Positions 11,451 to 23,059 of a stretch of DNA of 64,000 nt are shown one piece after another (position 1 is the first letter of the stretch; each line of letters begins with the position of its first letter). The stretch covers positions 20,602,715-20,666,714 of the forward strand of contig CM034603.1 of assembly GCA_020091685.1 (NCBI GenBank). The letters are read 5' to 3'. The DNA is from Lutjanus erythropterus (Eukaryota; Chordata; Actinopteri; Lutjaniformes; Lutjanidae). Position numbers and translations under genes: made by a program. The notes beneath the pieces were generated by a model. It saw only the letters and a program-made list of their open reading frames with translations. It was not told the origin of the DNA and did not search any database.

Positions 11451-13027
11451 ATTTTCTGAGTCATTTGTTTCAATGTTTCAGTGTAGAATATTGATTAACC
11501 ACACTGTTAGCCAACTACTTCTTGGCAAATAACTTTTTTTTTTTTTTTTGCTCAGTGTTAAAAAATTTAAGCCGTGGCAAAAATAAAACTATACTACTAT
11601 ATCATGGCTCTTTGTCACTCCCCTTTGCCTTTTCACCCTTTAACCACTCCCTTTCTGGTGAGGTAGAGACTTGACATGAAACAAAGAGTAATGCACCTTG
11701 AGGCAAATTGTGTTTTGTTATATTGAGTTAATGTTATACACATAAAATTTGACTTGACTCAAGTGTGAGCCACGCTTGTGGGCTTAGACGAGGTTATCAC
11801 CGAGTGTACCCATTAGTGGTAGTTAGTTAGTCGGAGAGCATCCAGCTAACATGCTAATATCTATGCTGTCACTCTCCATGCTTAAGAAAGTAATGGATTA
11901 CGTGCAACTATTAACTGCATCCCATTCTCTGTTTGACAAAGCTTGACCTAGCTACTACAAGAAACTTTCATAATCTATTAATGTTGGAGACCCCTATGAA
12001 CAAAAGTGGTAGTGTTTAAACTAAAATTATCTAAATAGAAAGCTCCTCCTGCTTATTTTTAACTGGCTACAACTATACTGCTTACTCTCAATAACTTTGC
12101 CTGGGAAAAACACAAGCTCTTTTCATCTGATTTGAGATGAGATTGAGATTTGAGAATCCCATTCGATGGCAGTCTTCTCTCTGATGGTCTCATTTTCTTA
12201 TGCAGATCATATAGAGGCAGCAGTATTAGACTCAGCCTGTTTTATGGACAGTTAAACACTTCTTGTAGTAGGTTAAAACTGGCTTGAGTGGGGCTTTAAG
12301 CAGCTTGTTTTACAGTAGTCATCATACCATCACACGTCTCTCCATCATTCTATGAATCACACTCCATGAGGACTAACAGATGGACCCTAAATATTAAATA
12401 ATATAATCACTCCAGCATTCATAAAATTTGTTACAGAGAGGATATCAAAAATTCAAAGTCAGTACAGCCAATCTATGTGATTTATAAGAAGATTAAATAA
12501 GCTGGAAAACATCAACATAAGGCTGATGTAAAATGATAAAAAAAAAAAAACTTGATGGAATAACATCAGTTAAAGTCAATACAAACATAAGGAACACGAT
12601 TCCCGATGAGTGTTCAGCATCAGGGCGCTCAGCTGGAAACTATATGATACAACCACAACTGTAATTAGTAGTATTACTGTAACCTTTGTTACATCCAAAG
12701 TCTCTTAAATTGCATCCACATTTCCCTCACTTGTGTCTGTCCCTTTCGTCTTAGTCCCTCTTAGTGAGGATTTAAATCGTTATTAAGTGTGATGAGACGT
12801 CCTTTCCTGTCAAGTCTCATGTGAAGCAACGTGCGTTTCTGATGACACTGGCACAACTGGATCTGCTGCGTAATGGCCGTACCACACTGGATGCTTGAGC
12901 TGCGCGTGTGTGTTGCAGAAGAACAGGAAGAGAAGAAGAAGGCATACTTAATCAACTCTGTTGTAATTTTTATACACACACAGCCCAAATACACTCATGC
13001 ACCAACAGGATCCATAGACATGAATTG
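11451..13027. other. Unassigned intergenic DNA
   Basis: Contains T and A homopolymers (about 11528-11545 and 12537-12550), otherwise mixed sequence. No gene and no repeat that I can name. Confidence 0.4.
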
Positions 13028-13179
13028 AAGCAGTTAGGGGTTCGCCGCCTTGCTCACCTGCAGCTTGGCAGTGCCAGGAGGCGAGCTGCCACCTCTCCAG
13101 CCAACAGTCCATGCTCCATACTTAAGTTCATGCTGGACCAAAGCCAAGTCCTTATGGACTGAGCTACTTCTGCCCCAAG
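13028..13179 (-). mobile_element. tRNA-derived SINE
   Basis: On the minus strand the head reads GCAGAAGTAGCTCAGTCC followed by ATAAGGACTTGG, resembling an A-box and D-arm. The body then contains GGCTGGAGAGGTGGCAGCTC, CTGGCACTGCC and GAGCAAGGCGGCGAACCCC. This order matches a SINE found widely in teleosts, from memory: (tRNA-like head) ... GGAGCGTGGACTGGTGGCTGGAGAGGTGCC ... CACTGAACCCC. The part expected to carry the B-box is missing or scrambled between about 13130 and 13150, so this copy is probably transcriptionally dead. No clear flanking duplication was found. Confidence 0.7.
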
Positions 13180-14400
13180 TAGCTCAGTTGGTTTGTATTT
13201 CAACACCCATATTAACAGGTGTCAACATGTGCGTCACATGCACACGTTTCATCTAGAGATTCAGTGTCTTGCCGACTATTTCTGCATGACGTGTGTGGTT
13301 CTCTGCAAATATTCACAGTGAAAATGATCCGCTGACAGAAATATCAATATCATATCAGCAACATGACACCTCTCACTGCAGTTCCAATGTCTATACATAT
13401 AGAATATGTATAAGACATGAAAAAATCAGGTGAAGGGCAGTAGTTTTCAGTATTTTATCTTTTTATTTCCCTCTTCTCTCTTTCTCTCTCCCTCCCTTCC
13501 TCCCAATAAACAAGGGGAACAAGATCACACTGCCTTCTCGTTACACCTCTTTTCTTCTCTTCAAAACTTTTCGACAAACTCATTGCAAAAAGACAGGCAG
13601 CACCGCAGCTCAAACACAGTCTGTGTGGACACAGCTGGCCTGTGCAGCATTTCAGCAAGGTAGCGGTCACAAAGGTGCAAGCAGCGAGTGTGGCCCGAGC
13701 TTAAAGCACTCCTCGTAGCAGAAATAAAAGCTTTGGGACTGCCTGCAAGATGGAGGACCAGAAGGACTTCCATTTCATAGAAAAAAAAAAACTATCAAAT
13801 AAGAGACTTGGGCTGTATCCATAGATTGTGGTATATGCAGCTTAAGATTGAATATGATGATGAAAAACTTTATGAATACCTGAGTGACTGTTCAAATAGA
13901 AGAGATTAATATTTTTCTTTTCTGGGAATAGAAGCACACTATCCTGGGAATATATGTATATTTAGTTACAGTCAAAACTACTGTACAACTAACACTAGTC
14001 ATATTTCCAGCAATACTAATTACAACAAGAGGAACTGAGCACTTTAACAGCTATGTGATGTTTTAGATCAATAGATTAATTAGCGATTGCCAGTTTGAGT
14101 GGTTTATATGCACATGATGTTCCAACCACTGCATATGTTTTGACTCTTTCCACAAAAACTTATTTCAGAGTGAGTAATATTTGCCCACCTTAACTTCTGT
14201 GACATCACATGAATGCAAAAGCATGCAGGGAAGTACTGTATTCACACAGCTCAATCTTGCATATACTCACGTACACCCACACAACTTTTGGGGAAGCTTG
14301 GCCTCATCCTGTCAGTGCAGGAGCTGACAGACAGGCTTTTGCTGTGTGTGTGTGTCAAAGGAAGTGGTCCAGTATAGACTTGAGGGATTCACTAACTGAA
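13180..14400. other. Intergenic DNA with a pyrimidine tract
   Basis: A CT-rich run lies at about 13455-13505. The rest is mixed sequence. The small frames at 13430-13773 lie partly in that tract and look spurious. A short GT run is at about 14342-14356. Confidence 0.4.
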
Positions 14401-14401
14401 C

Positions 14402-14513
14402 ACTGAACAGGGGAAGAAAGAAGGTGAGAGAGAGAGAAGGAGACACAGACAAAGAGGGAGAGAGTGACAGACACAGAAAAAGAGACACAGAGAGGGAGCG
14501 GAGTTGAGAGGAG
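14402..14513. repeat. Purine-rich (GA) tract
   Basis: About 110 bp almost purely A and G on the plus strand, with GAGAGA and GACACAGA units. It explains the long serine/leucine-rich frames on the opposite strand. Such tracts can form triplex DNA, but nothing here shows a function. Confidence 0.8.
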
Positions 14514-14514
14514 C

Positions 14515-14557
14515 GAGTGTGTGTGTGTGTGTATATATATGTGTGTGTGCGTGTGTC
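14515..14557. repeat. GT/TA dinucleotide microsatellite
   Basis: An alternating (GT)n block, a short (TA)n block, then (GT)n again, directly after the purine tract. Confidence 0.9.
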
Positions 14558-17323
14558 GTGGAGAGAGTTTAAAGTGCCCCAGGCTAAACCACGTGTGAAG
14601 ATGGCAGGGTCTGAGAACTCCCTGCTGCTGGGGAAACAAGACAAAACAACAAGCCCAAATGTATAAACTTTAACACCCTGTCCTTCCTTGTAAATACACG
14701 AGCAATACCCAAAGCCCACTTTGACATTTCACTAACTCAGTTTGGGATAGAGCACTTTGAAATTCTGGTTCACATGCAGGTACCGCAGCGCTATAGGTTA
14801 AATTGAAATGTCCTTGTACATTTTGGGAGAATAAAGTCTAAAAACACAAGATTAAACAGAGGATTAAATGTGCAATGACTGAGTTTGTTACAAACAACCA
14901 TACAGTTGTGTCTTGTGGGGTAATTTTATGGCCGAATACTCACTTTGCTGCACAATTCAGGGCTATTTTTGTAGTTGAGCCACATAAAAAGTAGTAGAGC
15001 AACCATGACCACATCCACTGCAGTTAATCCATGAATAGGGATAGTTTAGTTTCTAACTACGGTTTTAAGTTTTGCTGCTCAGATGTCACATGATATTTGG
15101 CACAGTGACATTATTGTGTGCATGGAAATGTTTAAAATTGCTGAAAGCAGCTTCTCTAATCAGTTAAAGAAAACACTTACACATCAATACAACACAAAAT
15201 GAGGAAATCACCTGGAAAGCTTGAACTGCTTGAGTTAATTTGAAAGTTAATATAGCCTACAGGGAAAGATAGAAGTGTGATTCTCTAAATTCGGATTAAC
15301 TCAGAGCCCTATTAGTGGTGTGCACTGGGTTGTCATGAGAGCGATACTCACCATTTAAAGTTTGGAGGATGGTACTTATTTAGCTTTTTCAAAACCAAAT
15401 ACACAAAAGCAAAAGTAAAAATTGTATGTTTGCTCTAATGTAAACTGCTATTGTTACCATGTCTGGCTAACTAGTTTATTAGCTGTTCCACAGCCAAAGA
15501 GCACACCATTAACTACAGTTTGTAGGGTTACAGGTCACATTAAAAAGTCACATTTGTGAGTAGCACGTCTTTGTGGCATCCAGTCCTGGTTGCTATCAGT
15601 TTAGGCTAATGTCAGCAGGTCTTTCCTGCTCTTTTTTATCCAAGATAGAGTTTGCCAACCACACGTAAGTCCTCATTCTAAAAGCTTTTATTCTTGTAAA
15701 TGTCAAAGTAAAAATATATGATTTCAAAACATGATCAGCTGCCACACAGGGTCATGTTATGTATCAAGAAAATAACCATTTGATCTCATTTCTCCATATT
15801 GTACTAGTAATATTAGAGATACCTAGGTCTTTACTGCAGTTAAAACACTGATGCTTCTTTATTTCTGTGTTTTTTACATGGACCACCAGCTGGTGAGGAT
15901 ACTGATTTATTTAGTCTTAACCCCAGTTTCGATTTCTTAGCAAGACAGAAATCTGAAGCTATCCTGTGGCACTGTAAGGGAATCACTCCACGTACTGCAC
16001 AGTATCAGAGAGCACTGACGGAACATTTTCCAAATCTGAGACAGGACAGAGAGACAAGATACTTTGAAAGTCAAAAGGCTGAGGGCATAGGAAATGACTC
16101 CGGCACAATAGTAGTCTGCTCAATGTTCAATTATTGCTGATGAAAGGGACATTTTGTGGGGCGGACATCAGAGAGTGGGATTAGTGAAAGTGATTTCCTT
16201 GTCCTGGGTTGTTTGACAAAGTCTGCCTGTAATCCTCTTGAAAACTTTGCCGTCTTGGCTTTTCCTGACTGTTGGCTTTCTGCTGAGTGGAAGATGGCAC
16301 ACAGAGCAGTAAAAAAAAAAAAAAAGATGTCCACTTGTGATCAAAGCCATTCACAGAAAGAATGTAGAGGATATATTTTTTTCCTATATTTTCAGTATCA
16401 GCTAAAAAAAAAATGGAGCGTGACCCAAATTCTAAAGCTCCAATCTGATTTGTTGGTCAGTTCACTGCAGGCCACAACAGACCATGCTTCTGTTGTGATT
16501 TATTATATTAAAGACTGTTAAATTAATTCACTAAATATATAGAAAGCATAGCCTATAATAAAACACTGAGGCATGGATGAAATGTATCGTCTTCATTGTC
16601 CAGTAGCTGCTGATATTAAGTCATTAACTAAGAAAAGGCAGCTCATTCTATTCTCAATGATCCGTAACTCTTAAAAGTAATGATAAGGGCAACAAGCTAT
16701 ACAGTATCTACAATATATGCACAACTGCACTTGGTTATTTTGTACAAGGAAGCTATGGAACAATGCAAATTATTCCACTGTGCTGCTGATGATTATTAAA
16801 TGTTTAATGCGGACATGAATAGTTTGGATATAGCTAAAAGCATGCTTTCCTCTCCAGAATCATTTATGCATGAATATTTTAGTAAGAGCACTTTTTTGTA
16901 ATTCTTCCCAAACACTTTAACTCTTTGACTGTTAAAGATATATTCAGAGGCATTAAAGCTTCAATTCTGAAAATCAAAAAATGAGATTAGCTGAAATTGG
17001 TTCAAGTCTAATTCAAGTCTAATTTCAATACGTGTCTAAAAATGTGATTGTTTTTTCCTGGCGGTGTCTCATCCAGCTCCATGATCTAGCCAAGTGGATC
17101 CGAAGACATGAGGATTTAATAAAACATACCAACATTTGGCAAACAGTCGCCATTTGAATAAGGCAGGATTATGAAGATGGAGTGTGCTGATAGCAGTGAG
17201 ATCCTGACTGCCTGAGGCTGTCACAGAGAAAAGATTTACCCCATGGTGTCCTATCTGACAGGGACTGAAGAAAATGATACCTTCCTTCCGTTTCACATTT
17301 TAATGTCTATAGCTAACCCCAAA
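14558..17323. other. Unassigned intergenic DNA
   Basis: Mixed AT-rich sequence with an A-run at 16310-16324. No gene found: the 121-codon frame at 16156-16521 crosses two A-runs and has no domain. The 17040-17240 stretch is repeat-poor. Confidence 0.4.
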
Positions 17324-17375
17324 ATGGATGGATGGATGGATGGATGGATGGATGGATGGATGGATGGATGGATGG
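17324..17375. repeat. (ATGG)13 tetranucleotide microsatellite
   Basis: Thirteen uninterrupted ATGG units, 52 bp. This perfect array is likely length-variable between individuals. It produces a spurious DGWM-repeat peptide in one frame. Confidence 0.97.
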
Positions 17376-17700
17376 GATCATCCTGTCAATCTCCCGTTGA
17401 GGTAAGTGAGATCAAGACCCGTTCCCAGCTCCAAGCACACTGTCTGTCTGTCCTCGATCTCGAACCTTACTGTGAGAGGGTCTTGTCGAAAGAGAATTTC
17501 CCTACAATGATCAATACAGCACCACATTATCTGGTTGATATCACCATCATCACCACGATGAGCGCCGGCTGGGTACATGTCTAAAGGGAACCTGCCAGCC
17601 TTGCTAACAAAGACATTTTGGATATCATAATATAAGTTCGGGGGTCATCTGTCATTGTTCGGCAGTGGATCCCTTTGAGGTTGTATTGTGTATTTTTAAG

Positions 17701-17890
17701 TTAAATGTACAATATGTAAGTTCTACCACTAGGGTTCTCTCTCACATTCAAACAATATCAAAAGAGTGGCCTCATGGGAATTGTCTGCAGTTTTATTTAT
17801 GTCACATTCACTGACTTCCTTCCTCAATCTCTGGTCACATATCCAATGTATTCCGTCTATTCCCGAAAGTTATAGCAACTAGCTACCATT
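17701..17890 (+). mobile_element. Possible short TTAA-ended repeat fragment
   Basis: Begins TTAAATGTACAATATGTAAG, then 'ccactagggttctctctcac', a pattern I associate with a percomorph repeat whose end reads TACAATATGTAA. The far end is not clear. Confidence 0.35.
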
Positions 17891-18249
17891 ACTTTTAATA
17901 AATGATGTATTTCTCTGCACTTGAACATTGTTGGAAACATTTGTGATTATGTTGGCTCGTCTCCTTTTAAGGGCTCTCCTTAAGCTCCCTGTGATCCAAA
18001 CCAGGGGTTAGCCTGTACCACTATCTGTGATTTGGTTACTCCATACTTTACTCTGAGACTCAGTCACATAGACTGTGTTCGAAATCACATACTAACGTAC
18101 TACTTACTCACCCAGTGTGTTCTGCATCCTGCCTACTAAATCAACAGTTTGTCATTAACAGCTCACTGTTCATAATGAAGTATTGTTGTGACCCACTCTG
18201 CTCCCTAAGTTATGTTTTTTCTTGTTTCATGTATTTTATTAATTGTTTC

Positions 18250-18890
18250 CTGTTTTATTTTGAAATACCTAACACTCCTCTCGTTTCAGTAACTTTATTT
18301 TCTGTCTGTGTGATTGTCTGTCCCGCCCTGATTGGTTTCACCTGTGCCTCGTTATCCTCCCCCTCCGATGTGTGTGTGTGTTTTCTTTCTTTCAGTGCCA
18401 GTTGGCCTTTGTGCCTGTGTCAAGCATTCCAGCTGTTCCTAGTGTTTAGTTCTGTGTTTTCTGTATTTTCCTGGATCTTGCCTGTTTTTTGGACAGATTT
18501 GTTCTTTGTTTCATGCCATTCTTTCATTGTTACTCGTTTTGTTTTGAAATACTTACCTCTCCTCTCCTTCACTTCCTGTGTTTTTCCTACCTGTGTGATT
18601 GTCTGCCACCATAATTGGTTTCACCCGTGCTTCATTATCCTCCCCCTTTTTAGTGTATTTAGTGTGTGCGTGTTTCCTTCATTTTAGTGCCTGTTTATCT
18701 TGTAGCCTTTGTCCAGCTGTTCGCTCTCCTAGTATTTTGAATTTTTGATTCTTTTCTGCTCCTTCACATATTTTCTGGACTGTGATTTTCTGGTTTTGAC
18801 CCTTGCCTGCCTCTCTATTTTGTAAGTGTTTTGTATCTTTTGCTATCGTCCATTAAATCATTGAACTGCTTCAGCTCTACCTTGTGTTCC
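18250..18890 (+). repeat. Two diverged tandem copies of an LTR-like repeat, period about 285 bp
   Basis: TTTTGAAATAC occurs at 18258 and 18542, and TGTGTGATTGTCTG at 18307 and 18592, each followed by ATTGGTTTCACC(T/C)GTGC and ATCCTCCCC. The offset of 284-285 bp holds throughout, so the block is a direct duplication. Strong T/C bias, a terminal ATTAAA-type signal near 18852 and the overall style resemble fish LTRs or LTR-like repeats. The 190-codon frame across it comes from pyrimidine richness and is not a protein. Confidence 0.6.
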
Positions 18891-19756
18891 TGATGCTATG
18901 CGTGCACATTTGTTTTAAGTATACTCATACAAGACGTCACATCAATACAGTCATGTGGCTGCATCACAGGAATGTATTGATCACAACATTACCAGTCCAA
19001 GCTACCATTGATTGAAAACTGTTTGTCACAAATGCAAAACATGACCTCTTCCGTTCCATTTTCTCCAGTACATTATGTGAGTGTTTTTCCTCTCAACTGT
19101 ACCTTAACGTCCTGCTTCACATTCACTCAACATTCATTCTTAGTTATTTTATCCAACCAAGCCTGTGACGAGCCACAGAGTGAGAGTACAGTACTTGTCT
19201 GCAGTGCATGATTCAGATGTACATGAATTTTGGATTTCCCTCAGTAGTATGTATTAGCACATTATCTACAGTAGTTCCAGTCAGCTGACAAGCTCCCAGT
19301 GTATTAATGTCATATGAACAGCTGAGATAAGAAAGTGAGAATCTTACACTTACAATCTCTTACGGCACCAGAAAACTGACAGATTCATGAATAAATGCAT
19401 TTTTAAAATAATGATTTAATCTCCATGTATCAAACACAATTACAAAAAATGAAAAAGGCCTCATCACATGATCATAGAAATATAGTTGTTTTAAATATGT
19501 TAATAGACAAATTAAAAGGATAAACAGTCAATATAAATAATTTCATATCCTTTAGGTGGGTGTAAGAGGGCCGGGATCACTGGGTAAGTCATTTAAGTAA
19601 GTAATTTTTCCCTGTGTTTCAGCCTGAGGAAAAACTTCTGGCTGTCAAAGCCAACAAAGGAGAACCCAATACATCTACAGGTGAACGGGCGAAAGCATTT
19701 GAGGTTGTTGTGTGTCTTTATCGGTTGGTGGTGTCAGTGGCATTAGACTTCTCTGC

Positions 19757-20083
19757 ACCACGCGTCACAACATAATTCAACGTATCAGTAAGGGAATCCA
19801 AGGTGTTTTCAGGAGGCCTACCCGCTTCCCCAACAAGCATGAGTTGGAGAAAATTAGGGCTGGGTTCCAGTAGCTGTTATCTTACAGCAATGTGGGAGGG
19901 AGCATAGACTGGTGCCATGTTTGCATTGTGCCACCTGAACAGTTTGTGGTGGACTACTTTCAGAGGAGACTGTTCCACCAGTTTCAAGCTATGTGTTTCC
20001 ACAAGATTCGCTTTCTGAATGGCGTGGCGGGCTACGTTTTCCTCCACAACCTTTGCAACCTCATGGGACATTCTGGAGCCTGA
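19757..20083 (+). pseudogene. PIF/Harbinger (HARBI1-like) transposase fragment
   Basis: One frame of 109 codons, broken by TAG at 19871-19873, reads as the central part of a PIF/Harbinger DDE transposase. Seen in order: a helical stretch around RISKGIQGVFRRPTRFPNK, then ELEKIRAGFQ, then after the stop GGSIDWCHVCIVPPE, which matches the family's GxIDGxHxxI block holding the first catalytic Asp. Next come DYFQRRLFH, AMCFHKIRFLN (family: D-H-K-x-x-F-x-N) and AGYVFLHNL, where the family has PGSxHDxxxL with the second catalytic Asp. Here that Asp is Asn and the PGS is lost. The N-terminal DNA-binding part and the C-terminal Glu region are absent; the frame ends at TGA. Clearly inactive. The alternative, a relic of the domesticated host HARBI1 gene, is less likely, because the surroundings are repeats and no exon structure is visible. 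Confidence 0.7.
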
Positions 20084-20577
20084 CGAAGATGAAACACTGC
20101 AAACCCAGTGGCCAGATCCCTGTACTTAAGGAATGTGATGAAGTTTCTTTTTACTTTTACCCAGTGAGTTGTCTGACATTAGTCATTTCAGTGTTAACCA
20201 ACCCTGGTAAATATGTATGTAGCTGAAATAAAGTTGGTTCACAATGCACTGGCTGTAATTCCATGTACTCTTTTACAAACAATCCTGCCATGTAGAAAGT
20301 TTTTAATATGCTTTTTAATAGCTTAACTCTTAACATTAATATTTACATGGTAGCCTAATGTATTAATAATAATTTCAATACTCTGACTAGAGAACAATAG
20401 GGTCTGTAGCATCTTGAGCAATGTTTGCTCAATGCAAGCATCAAACCACACTACCTGTTAATGTGATGTCTGCATAGATAACTCAGAACTGATAAGAGAA
20501 ATTACTATAAATTATTCACAGAAGAAACACTAAAATCCTTCTTTTTTATTTCTTTGCAAAGGACTTTAGTAACAATA

Positions 20578-20712
20578 TTACTCCTTCGTCCCTGACTCAA
20601 CTCTCCCTCTCCTCTCTTTCTCACCTCTCTGCTGTCCATCCACTCTCTCCCATTTTTCTTCTCCCTCCAGTGCCTCTCTCTCTCTTTCTTCTCCTCCCTT
20701 TCTTCCGCTTGT
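20578..20712. repeat. Pyrimidine-rich (CT) tract
   Basis: Mostly C and T on the plus strand with TCTCTC and CTCC units, running up to about 20712. It explains the Glu/Arg-rich frame on the minus strand at 20578-20889. Confidence 0.75.
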
Positions 20713-21339
20713 CTTGGAACTAAGAAATCTAAGAAATATGAGCCACTCTGACTCTACTTTCCTCTTAGAAGTAGTTGGAGTGCTATATTCCTTCTCTGGA
20801 GGAGAGAACACTTGCAGGGGTGTTGCCGTGGCTGAGGAGATGAGGTTTGGTGCAGATATAGATGTTTTTTTTGTCGTCCCCTCATCCATGTTATCAAACC
20901 ACTTCCACTTTGTGCTTGCCAGTAAATTTGCCAGTGAACTTCACTTAATGAGATGCTCAGGCCTTTATCAGCCCTTTGATGAAATGAACAACGATGTACC
21001 TACAATTCCAACAACAATAAATACAAACAAACATTATAAATACAAACCCTGTCATTTGACTATTTTGCCCCATACAAGCTTTGAGTGCTCTTTGTATGCT
21101 CTCTGTTGCTGACTGGTGCCAATATCACTTTCTTCACTGTCTGCCACTGAACAGTCTGAAGAAACACAATGCATTCTGGTCCAGAAAGCTCATACTGCAA
21201 AGAGGTTCTTGATATTCTTAGTATACATCAGGGCATATCTTGTGTACACAAAAAACACATATGTTGCAGCTGGAATTCACTACATGATCAATTTGACATC
21301 ATACTCAGCCGTATATTAGTATGTGATTCCAAACACAAC

Positions 21340-22442
21340 AATACCTCTTAGCGCCAACCTTAGGGGAAATAAAAATGTTATTTTTTTTAGCTGTTGTCCA
21401 GCAGGCATTTATGTTTTCAAAGGTATTTTTGTTATCTCACAGGTGTTTGTCTTCCAGGATAAGAACATGTTGGCCTGAGGTGAAACCAACCTTTGAATCC
21501 AGTATTTCCACAGGCTGTGCCCACTTTTTTAGCAACAGCACTGCAAACATGGCCCTATTCAATAGCATCCACAGTGCTGAGGTCAAAAATAGGGCTATGG
21601 CCACAGTCTGCGGAAACAAAGTGGAAAAATTTACACTTGAGGGAAAAAATAACTCAAGATAAATCTTTAGATAAACTCTGAAGCCTAACATCCACCAGCT
21701 CCATCTCAATACCTTTATTTCTGCCTTGCTAAATGAAGGTCACACCACTTCCTGCATTTGCACTGAATATTGTCATTGGACCTTGATTATATGCTGCAGA
21801 ACTGACCCTTTGCTTCGCCCCGCCCTCCTTAATTTCTGTTGCTACACCTGCCAAACTAGTAGTTAGTAATTGTTGAAACACAAGATCTTTGAATCCTTAG
21901 AGAAGTAAACAAATAAAATAAAATCATAAAATACTGATTCACATGCACATTTCAGTGTAGCTGGTTAAATTAGGCTAATGCTAACTCCACTTGAGTCAGC
22001 TGATGCTGTAACGTGTCCATCTGACATGTTCCAAAACGAGAACCCTGTGGAAGTGTAAATGCGGACATGATATAACAGGATAAGAGCTAAGCTAACCCAT
22101 GCTAGACCTGAGACAGTGAGCCAGAGTGAGATTGTCATTGGGCTACTTTGATTCTGCATCAACCCACATGCTCCTCCTCAAACCCCCACAGAACAAATAC
22201 AGATGCAGTGGTATCTAAAAAGTTTGGCTTGGTAAACTTACTGTGCTAGTAAGCTAGCCCAAAAAAAGACACCACTGTCCAGACTCATGAAACACCAAGC
22301 ATCGCTCTTCTCAGAGCCTCCTGCACACCACTTCAACATGTAGAGGAATGGAAAGCTTGACAGCTCTAGTTACAGTTGCTAAGCCATGATTGGACAGTTG
22401 CTGTTTGATGGTGGGGCTTAGCAAGGGGTCAATTGTCTAATA
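21340..22442. other. Probable old repeat DNA, family unknown
   Basis: Contains words such as 'ggctaatgctaactcc' and 'gctaagctaaccc' that recall fish repeats with GCTAA motifs, but I cannot fix limits or family. The overlapping frames on both strands at 21375-21709 have no recognisable domain. Confidence 0.3.
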
Positions 22443-22572
22443 GTCCAGTGTGTACAATTTAAGGCAGAATATGGCAGAAATTAAATATGTTTTCATCAGT
22501 GTATAATGTGAAAACATTCTTATGAATATTATGATTATTATATTCTGCCGATAGATCTTACACACTAGATTT
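22443..22572. mobile_element. Foldback of one transposon end, family of 6724-7072
   Basis: The left arm reads GTCCAGTGTGTAC...GGCAGAAT...ATGTTTTCATCAGTG. The right arm is the same end inverted: TGAAAACATTC...ATTCTGCCGATAGATC and CTTACACACTAGA. Both arms derive from the AGTTCCAGTGTGTAA end of the family, head to head, with the other end missing. The whole can form a hairpin of about 60-bp arms with mismatches. Confidence 0.6.
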
Positions 22573-23059
22573 TCAAGGTTAACACAAAGAAATGTGGGGG
22601 CTGTCGGCAGCCACAAAGAATAAAGTGAGCAGGCAGATCTATAGGTATTGCTGCAGTGCACAACAAGGTCCAAAATGAAGTAATAGCAGTAACAGCAAAA
22701 ACCATGAAGAAAGTACCAGCAACACAGCACAAGACAATGTCACAAGATTAAGTTCAGTAGCGATCTCTGTCACAGGATCTCTAGCAGTTATGTACATTAA
22801 AAGCAACAGCTGAAAGACAGGTCTATGTTTTGCCCTCTGGGCCTAAAGGTTGGAGCTCAAAGATCCAAAAGTCACTCTTAAATGTTTGGTGTCATCTTTC
22901 TCCATGCAGCTGAGAAGTTTGATTCTGAACTTGGCCACAGCAGTAACACTGATGAAATGCCTATGACTGAAATAAAGCCTGTGACTGACTAAGGTTTTTT
23001 TTTTTTTTTCAGTAGATTCAACCATTGTCTGGTGAAACTGATGATTATCATGTTAAATA
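22573..23059. other. Unassigned intergenic DNA
   Basis: Mixed sequence with a T-run at about 22995-23011. No gene or named repeat. Confidence 0.4.

Larger units (their letters stand above)
18071..21339. mobile_element. Interval bounded by a 27-bp inverted repeat; possible composite DNA transposon
   Basis: The plus strand near 18074 reads TGTGTTCGAAATCACATACT and continues AACGTAC. The reverse complement near 21335 reads TGTGTTTGGAATCACATACT and continues AATATAC. These match at 23 of 27 positions in inverted orientation, 3.27 kb apart. Inside lie an LTR-like tandem block (18250-18890) and a PIF/Harbinger transposase fragment (19757-20083). The interval could be one decayed DNA transposon that later received an LTR-like insertion, or two unrelated ends of a common MITE family. 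No target duplication is evident. Confidence 0.4.

Noticed and set aside
14312..14719. 135-codon minus-strand frame with Thr-His and Leu-Ser repeats
   Set aside because: It is translated from the GT microsatellite and GA tract; low complexity only.
17243..17584. 113-codon frame with DGWM repeats
   Set aside because: The repeat is the ATGG microsatellite; the flanks have no protein character.
18115..18687. 190-codon plus-strand open frame
   Set aside because: It spans the T/C-biased tandem LTR-like repeat. Phe/Ser/Cys/Val-rich content follows from pyrimidine bias and no domain is visible.
20578..20889. 103-codon Glu/Arg-rich minus-strand frame
   Set aside because: A by-product of the pyrimidine-rich tract.
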